From CAYFZO01 sp965211995 (GTDB lineage Bacteria > Pseudomonadota > Gammaproteobacteria > Poriferisulfidales > Oxydemutatoraceae): a stretch of DNA of 64,000 bases. Both the position numbers and the translations under genes were made by a program. The stretch spans positions 744,001-808,000 of the forward strand of contig OZ243040.1 of the NCBI GenBank assembly GCA_965211995.1, in the 5' to 3' direction. Shown one piece after another: positions 60,632 to 64,000 of the stretch. Below the pieces are notes generated by a model that saw only the letters and a program-made list of their open reading frames with translations, made no database searches and was not told where the DNA came from. Numbering within the stretch: position 1 is the first letter of the stretch; each line of letters opens with the position of its first letter.

Positions 60632-61572
60632 GACCTTCCCGCGTTCAAATCCACGCGACCGATGCCGTTTTCCCCGAAGACCAGCAGCACTTCCGAATCA
60701 AGGAGCGCCGCCGCCATGATCGCCCCGCGCTTGCGCCACGGCACGTGCCGGAAGCCATCGCGGCCGGGCGTCTCCCGCAGTATCGTACCGCCGGCGCCGA
60801 CCACTATCGCACGCCCCTGCCCGTCAAACACGACGTCATAGAGCGTCGCCGCAACCCCCGTTTCCCGCCGCCGCCAGAGGTCGCCGCCGTCGTCGCTTTG
60901 GTACAGGCGGCCGCGCAGGCCGTGCAACAGCAGCCGGCCGTCGGGACCCACCCGCAGATTGAAGAAGGAGCCGGCGTAGCCGGTGTCCAGCCGCGTCCAA
61001 CTGCGCCCGTGGTCGCGCGACCGCAGCACGGTGCCGAACTCGCCGATTACGAACAGCGCGCCGTCCGCCGCCTCGCGCACCGCGTAGAAGTGAGGCTCGC
61101 CGGGGTCAATCTCACGCCGTGTCCAACTGCGCCCGTAATCCGCGGTCGCAAGCGCAAGCCCGTGAGCGCCGACCGCCAGTCCCCGGCCGTCGCGGCCGAT
61201 CCACGCATCCAGAAGCGGCACGTTCAACCCGGCCTGACTGTGAACCACCGACCACGTCGCTCCCCCATCCGCGCTTTCCAGAATCAGCGCGTCGTGACCC
61301 ACCGCCAGCAGGCGGCCATCGCCGGCGGCCACCAGTGCGGTCAGCATGCGGCGCACCGGCACCGCGGCCTGTTGCCAGGCGTTTGGCGTACCGCGTACGA
61401 TCAAACCTCGTTCGCCCGCCGCGACGATCGCCGACGGCGTGACGATGACAGCGGTGAACAGGCCGTGCTCGGGTGTGGCGTGACGGGGCGCCGCCTCCTG
61501 CAGCGGGTCGGCGGCAAGCGGCGCCCCGAACAATGCCGCCAGCGCCGCCGCGGCTCCAAGCGCAAGCCGCAT
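60628..61572 (-). CDS. YCF48/BNR-repeat (Asp-box) periplasmic protein
   Basis: The 314 residues start with a signal peptide (MRLALGAAAALAALFGAPLAA) and then form a beta propeller. Asp-box motifs are visible in SADGGATWS, TADYGRSWT, SRDHGRSWT and SDDGGDLWR. The fold is that of YCF48/HCF136, an assembly factor in photosystem II; in heterotrophic bacteria such proteins commonly sit beside RND transporters and DUF1329/DUF1302 genes. Its role is probably as a periplasmic scaffold for the transporter, which is inference. Confidence 0.87.
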   Translation of the reverse strand: MRLALGAAAALAALFGAPLAADPLQEAAPRHATPEHGLFTAVIVTPSAIVAAGERGLIVRGTPNAWQQAAVPVRRMLTALVAAGDGRLLAVGHDALILESADGGATWSVVHSQAGLNVPLLDAWIGRDGRGLAVGAHGLALATADYGRSWTRREIDPGEPHFYAVREAADGALFVIGEFGTVLRSRDHGRSWTRLDTGYAGSFFNLRVGPDGRLLLHGLRGRLYQSDDGGDLWRRRETGVAATLYDVVFDGQGRAIVVGAGGTILRETPGRDGFRHVPWRKRGAIMAAALLDSEVLLVFGENGIGRVDLNAGRS

Positions 61573-61592
61573 GATCAGGCGGTCGCCCGGGA

Positions 61593-62963
61593 TCAGCGGC
61601 GACCTTTGCGACGCAATGATTCCGGCGTGAACCGATTGAGCGACAACGGCTGATTGTACCGGCGTGTCTCGTACTCGTTGGAAAGCCCGTTGACCAGGTA
61701 GCGGCCGTTCTGCACGTCGTACATGGTCAGCGCCGTATCCCAGGTCAGCGGCACCTCGTAGTAGTTCACCAGGTGTGCTTCGTTGACCCGCCAGATTGCG
61801 CCGCGGCCGTCGTACTGGTCAATGATGGACATCATCCAACTGTCCTCATCAAGGTAAAACGTCCGCCGCGCGTAAATGTGACTGGTGCCTTCCTTAAGCG
61901 TGGCATCAACCACCCATACCCGGTGCAGTTCGTATCGTGTCAGGTCGGGATTGATATGGCCCGGCTGAAGGATATCGTCGAAACGGTTGGTGTCGCTGTG
62001 CAGACGGTAACTGTTGTAGGGAATATACAGTTCCTGCTTGCCGACGAGTTTCCAGTGGTAGCGGTCCGGCGCGCCGTTGTACATATCGTACTGGTCGTTG
62101 GTGCGCTGACCGTCGGACGCCGTGCCGGGGTTGTCGTAGGCGACCTGGGGGGCGCGGCGCACGCGGCGGCTGCCGGTGCTGTAGGTCCACGCCTTGCGCG
62201 GTTCAAGCGCCTGGTTCAGCGTCTCGTGGACCAGCAACACGCTGCCGGCAAGCCGCGGCGGCGACCTTATCTCCTGCAGAAAATAACCGAGTTTGTTGTC
62301 AATGGTCTCGGTGGTGGCACCGGGGTGGGAATAACTCCACACCCAGTTTTCGATGATCTGCACCATGGTGTAGTTGCCGTCCACGGTGGGCACGGCCTGG
62401 CCGATTACGCGGTACACCGTATCGCCGCGATAACGCAGCAGGTGGTTCCAGATCGCCTCAAGCCCGCTCTGCGGAATCGGAAACGGCACGCCCTCGCCCG
62501 AGTTCAGCACGCCGTTGCCGTCCTCGTTCAGCCGCGCCGTGGTCGCATTGGCGATGGAGCGGTCGTAGATGCGTTGCGGCAGGGACGCGGTGCGGCGGGT
62601 GGGATAGACCGGCATCCGAAAGGTCTTCGGATAACGCTCAAACAGCGCCAACTGGCCCGGCGACAGTTGCGCCTTGTACTGGTCCACGTTGGCCGCGGTA
62701 ATCGTGAACAACGGCCGGTCGTCGGCAAACGGGTCGGGGTGATGGGTGCCCGGTCGGTAGTCGGAAGGCGGACTGGTGATGCCGCCCTCCCAGGCCGGGA
62801 TGGTGCCGTCCGCGTTGCCCGTGCGAATTGCACCGAGCGGCGTCAGTTCGGCCTCGAGTCGGGCCGCCTCCGCCGCCGACACTGCGGCCTGCGCGGAAGA
62901 GGTCCAGCACAGCAGCGCCAACAGCGCCGCCGGAATCGCTCGCATCGTCTTCATGGTTTTCAT
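61593..62963 (-). CDS. DUF1329 family periplasmic protein
   Basis: The 456-residue protein has a signal peptide (MKTMKTMRAIPAALLALLCWTSSAQA) and matches DUF1329 throughout. Family features are EAELTPLGAIRTGNADGTIPAWEGGI at the N-terminus, YDRSIANATTARL, SGLEAIWNHLLRYRG and PRKAWTYSTGSRRVRRAPQVAYDNPGTASDG, with RYELHRVWVVDATLKEGTSHIYARR near the end. As I recall, the family is related to the LolA/LolB lipoprotein carriers, which would suit carrying a hydrophobic ligand across the periplasm. GGGGAGGA supports the ATG at 62963. Confidence 0.92.
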   Translation of the reverse strand: MKTMKTMRAIPAALLALLCWTSSAQAAVSAAEAARLEAELTPLGAIRTGNADGTIPAWEGGITSPPSDYRPGTHHPDPFADDRPLFTITAANVDQYKAQLSPGQLALFERYPKTFRMPVYPTRRTASLPQRIYDRSIANATTARLNEDGNGVLNSGEGVPFPIPQSGLEAIWNHLLRYRGDTVYRVIGQAVPTVDGNYTMVQIIENWVWSYSHPGATTETIDNKLGYFLQEIRSPPRLAGSVLLVHETLNQALEPRKAWTYSTGSRRVRRAPQVAYDNPGTASDGQRTNDQYDMYNGAPDRYHWKLVGKQELYIPYNSYRLHSDTNRFDDILQPGHINPDLTRYELHRVWVVDATLKEGTSHIYARRTFYLDEDSWMMSIIDQYDGRGAIWRVNEAHLVNYYEVPLTWDTALTMYDVQNGRYLVNGLSNEYETRRYNQPLSLNRFTPESLRRKGRR

Positions 62964-62981
62964 GGGTCGTTCCTCCCCTGC

Positions 62982-64000
62982 CTAAAAGAATTTACGGACC
63001 GTGAGTGATATGAAATCACGGTCGCTGCGAAGATTAAAGTCGCCGCCGCCAAAGAAGTCGGTGTAGGTAATGCCGGCTTCGAATGAAGACAGATAACTGG
63101 CGCGCAGCGACAGGGACACGCTCTTGCGGTCATCAACAAAGTTGCCGATCGGGCCCGGCGCGGTACCGTCAACATCGTGGCTGAACGCGATCTGCGGCGT
63201 CAGGCTGGCCGCACCAATGACGTTGTTGTAAGTGGCGCGGGCGAGAACGCGGTAGCCCCAGGAGAAGTCGTCGGCGAAGCCGCCGGCCTGCTGCTCCGGC
63301 TGACCCCCGGTACTACCGGGGTGGCCGCTGGTGTTGGTGCCCGGCCCGTTGTAGCGCAGTTCCGACTTGCTCTCCATGTCACGGACCTGGGTGGCTCCCA
63401 CCTCGGTGAGCATGATCACCTGGCTGGAGCCGAGACCCGGGCCGAACGACTTGGTGAGCGCAACCTGGGCCTGGACGACGTCCTTGCGGCGGTAGCCCGG
63501 AATATCCTGATTGACGCCGAAAGCGGTACAGTCCCCGTCGGTATTGCGCTCGGTGCACAGTTGGCTGCTACTGTAACCCGGCGTTGCCTCCAAAGTATCC
63601 CGCAGGCCGATTTCCAGCGGCGACAACAGGGCAAACAGCAGTTCCACGTCGTCCACCTGCAACGGCTGGTCCACGCGGTAGGAGACCTCCCCTGCAAAGG
63701 CGAGTCCGGTCAAGCCGATTTCGGTGTTGAAACTCGCGCCGAACAGGTCAATATCCTCGGGGAACTCGCGGTAATAGCGCGTGGTGCCATCGTAAGCCCC
63801 CAGGGCGGCGCCGACGGTGCCGGCGGCGGCGGCAACATTCGCATCCCCGGTGCGCGCCGAGATCAGCGGCAGACGGCTGTGGATGCGGGCGTAGTAGAGG
63901 CCGAACTCGGTGTCGTTCAACTGCGGCGAGAAGTAACGCAGGGCGAAACCGAATTGGCCGCTGTCGCCGGCGTCGCGATCACCCGACCGGGGGATGGCCA
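62982..64000 (-). CDS. DUF1302 family outer membrane protein, C-terminal part (5' end outside window)
   Basis: The reading frame stays open through the window edge at 64000, so the N-terminus is missing. The visible residues, about 339, contain the strand pattern of an outer membrane barrel (FALRYFSPQLNDTEFGLYYARIHSRLP, ASFNTEIGLTGLAFAGEVSYRVDQPLQV). They end with FISLTVRKFF, an aromatic C-terminus of the kind recognised by BamA. The family (DUF1302) co-occurs with DUF1329. It would be the first visible gene of the cassette and the outer membrane component. Confidence 0.88.
   Translation of the reverse strand, partial: AIPRSGDRDAGDSGQFGFALRYFSPQLNDTEFGLYYARIHSRLPLISARTGDANVAAAAGTVGAALGAYDGTTRYYREFPEDIDLFGASFNTEIGLTGLAFAGEVSYRVDQPLQVDDVELLFALLSPLEIGLRDTLEATPGYSSSQLCTERNTDGDCTAFGVNQDIPGYRRKDVVQAQVALTKSFGPGLGSSQVIMLTEVGATQVRDMESKSELRYNGPGTNTSGHPGSTGGQPEQQAGGFADDFSWGYRVLARATYNNVIGAASLTPQIAFSHDVDGTAPGPIGNFVDDRKSVSLSLRASYLSSFEAGITYTDFFGGGDFNLRSDRDFISLTVRKFF

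Overview
The window is a GC-rich stretch (roughly two thirds G+C) of a bacterial chromosome. Gene content and order point to a gammaproteobacterium, probably an uncultured lineage: recO-pdxJ-acpS-cysM, map next to rpsB-tsf-pyrH-frr-uppS-cdsA-dxr-rseP-bamA-skp-lpxD-fabZ-lpxA, yjeT-like-hisZ-purA-rnr-rlmB-rpsF-rpsR-rplI-dnaB-alr, clpS-clpA-infA, and fabD-fabG-acpP-fabF-pabC-mltG-tmk-holB. These are backbone operons of Gammaproteobacteria joined end to end. I do not commit to a family or genus. Most of the window is housekeeping DNA, and I see no prophage, integron, CRISPR array or complete insertion sequence.

Layout. 1-2330: the recO tail, then vitamin B6 (pdxJ), ACP activation (acpS) and cysteine synthesis (cysM). 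2530-4180: a lone PolB-type exonuclease, a RelB/RelE-like toxin-antitoxin pair and a small orphan protein. 4225-8306 (minus): the succinylase branch of lysine/meso-diaminopimelate synthesis (dapE, dapD, dapC) and methionine aminopeptidase. 8365-21300 (plus): a long run for ribosome function, isoprenoid and phospholipid precursors, envelope proteolysis, outer membrane assembly and lipid A. 21340-27843: hisZ-purA, a tandem copy of the purA tail, tRNA-Leu, rnr and rlmB. 27844-35595: a gene-poor gap with a 29-nt poly-C run, then the rpsF operon, dnaB, alr, a ferredoxin and a heme-type ABC importer. 35596-37712: a repeat-rich zone around an M23 peptidase. 37713-47877: clpS-clpA, infA, the fatty acid synthesis operon and pabC-mltG-tmk-holB. 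47932-57244: a class V aminotransferase, an L,D-transpeptidase facing a Braun-type lipoprotein, dusA, an ABC-2 exporter, tRNA-Glu, a DUF192 protein, an MFS transporter and a lipoprotein. 57296-64000: an orphan Dam-like methylase and a four-gene minus-strand cassette (RND/MMPL transporter, YCF48-like protein, DUF1329, truncated DUF1302) that probably moves a hydrophobic compound across the envelope.

Envelope biogenesis runs through the window. Diaminopimelate and D-alanine supply peptidoglycan, UppS makes its lipid carrier, MltG and the L,D-transpeptidase process it, and BamA/Skp, LpxD/FabZ/LpxA and FabD/G/ACP/FabF build the outer membrane and its lipids. The least ordinary items are: a diverged intergenic repeat family (four copies recognised by eye); a nearly perfect 175-bp tandem duplication of the purA 3' end; the poly-C tract; long low-complexity tails on ribosomal proteins S2 and S6, the S6 tail being two copies of a 32-residue unit; AT-rich patches inside GC-rich genes; an Lpp-like lipoprotein with a 58-residue mature form ending in lysine, beside an L,D-transpeptidase; and the RND/YCF48/DUF1329/DUF1302 cassette. 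I found no convincing wholly new multi-gene system. All similarity statements are from reading the sequence and recalling families, not from searches.
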